From contig CM066924.1 of NCBI GenBank assembly GCA_033964015.1, forward strand, positions 7,484,251 through 7,548,250: DNA of 64,000 nt. Reading direction: 5' to 3'. Positions 63,291-64,000 of this stretch are shown in pieces. A program made the translations under genes and the position numbers. Under the pieces are notes generated by a model that searched no databases, had not been told where the DNA came from, and saw only the letters and a program-made list of their open reading frames with translations. This DNA is from Scolanthus callimorphus (taxonomy: Eukaryota > Cnidaria > Anthozoa > Actiniaria > Edwardsiidae). The number at the start of each line of letters is the position of its first letter. Position 1 is the first letter of the stretch.

Positions 63291-64000
63291 GTAAGTTTAG
63301 TCCTTGTAAAAAATTACTTAATCTGTTACACAGCCCTCCAACAAGCAGTTAGTTGGAACCAGTCACCCCTAGACTGGAGATCAGTGACTTGTTCCTTTGT
63401 AGAGTGAACAACCACCTGGAGTATAGCCCTGCAGTCTTGCATTTATTTACTAATGTTTAACCAAGAAAGCCCCTTGAGCTAAATGTTGGTTTCAATGGAG
63501 GTCCTGTCAAGCTTCTCACTTAAAGGGGCTATATGTATGTCACTGCTGTTGTAACAAAATTCTATAAAACTAGACTAGTGGTCTGGAAAAACAACACACA
63601 ATTTAAAAGCCCTCGCCTAGGACACATGTAGCCTGCAACATTGTAGTCAGACAAATGTTTCCTTTGTGTTCCCTGTTTTGTAGCCGGGACACAAAGAAAT
63701 GTTTCTTCGCAAGACAAGAAACATTTCATGTGTCCTGGAGACACATGCGAGATGCTTCCTAGTTTAGCCACTCAGGGAAACATGCAGGATACAAATGTTG
63801 CACGCTTCATAGCCATAGCCTTAGAAGGAAAAAGGAACTGAAATATGAAAGCATTCTTAAGTAAGATTTTATACCTATCATTATCAGCTTTCCAAGTTTG
63901 AAAACAGTTCAGCCTGAAATCAAAAATACCATTTTGCAATCCAATTCCATCCATTCGATAATACACAAAAATACTCCAAATTCTCAAATTTAACAAACCT
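63291..64000. other. Intron or downstream sequence
   Basis: No further exon is clear. A hairpin, GACACAAAGAAATGTTTCTT with CAAGAAACATTTCATGTGTC, lies near 63687-63737. Confidence 0.35.

Overview
The window is eukaryotic, AT-rich and dense in repeats. Evidence for this is spliced exons with GT/AG borders, a class A GPCR, tRNA-derived SINEs, LTR, DIRS/Ngaro, Penelope and Crypton retroelements or transposons, and many palindromic MITEs. The mix of elements (Ngaro tyrosine-recombinase retroelements, DUF3504-type Cryptons, THAP-DDE transposases, a RAG1-N-like zinc module, a cnidarian-style amine/adenosine-like GPCR) best fits a cnidarian, probably an anthozoan such as a stony coral. This is inference, because no marker gene fixes the species.

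Layout. 0-5 kb: a broken tyrosine-recombinase ORF cut by the window edge, then a large coding exon of an unrecognised transposon-like family, then an unrecognised ORF interrupted by a 537 bp insert. 5-12 kb: MITEs around one GPCR gene (7.65-8.65 kb, minus) that carries a frameshift before TM7, with tandem repeats upstream. 12.4-20 kb: nested inverted-repeat DNA elements (a TTAA-flanked element holding a second one with an 11 bp target duplication), palindromes and tandem repeats. 20.6-21.4 kb: an inverted Penelope remnant. 21.8-27.3 kb: MITEs and a decayed Ty3/gypsy integrase split by a SINE dimer and a MITE. 27.4-29.6 kb: a decayed Crypton recombinase gene, split by a second, inverted copy of the 537 bp insert. 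29.8-36.8 kb: MITEs, an internally deleted Ty3/gypsy element, and a complete gag-only LTR element. 37-41.2 kb: a nearly full-length Ngaro element with A1-ORFs-B1-A2-B2 repeats. 41.8-42.4 kb: a fragment resembling the RAG1 N-terminal zinc domain plus a GGRP motif. 45-51.2 kb: remnants of a gypsy LTR and gag, a Pif1/Helitron-type helicase, a Penelope 3' end and a THAP-DDE transposase.

52.8-63.3 kb looks like ordinary host gene space. A minus-strand multi-exon gene starts at 60,819 and reaches about 52.8 kb; three of its exons splice together in consistent phase at the 5' end. A plus-strand gene has its last three phase-consistent exons at 56.6-58.5 kb, inside an intron of the minus gene. A third, plus-strand gene starts at 62,343 behind a GC-rich promoter and runs off the right edge region with three matching exons.

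The genes do not form a pathway; the window is host genes embedded in a retroelement and transposon graveyard. The most interesting items are the RAG1-N-like module, the paired inverted insert that interrupts two separate reading frames, the Crypton, the gag-only LTR element, and the stratified nested insertions.
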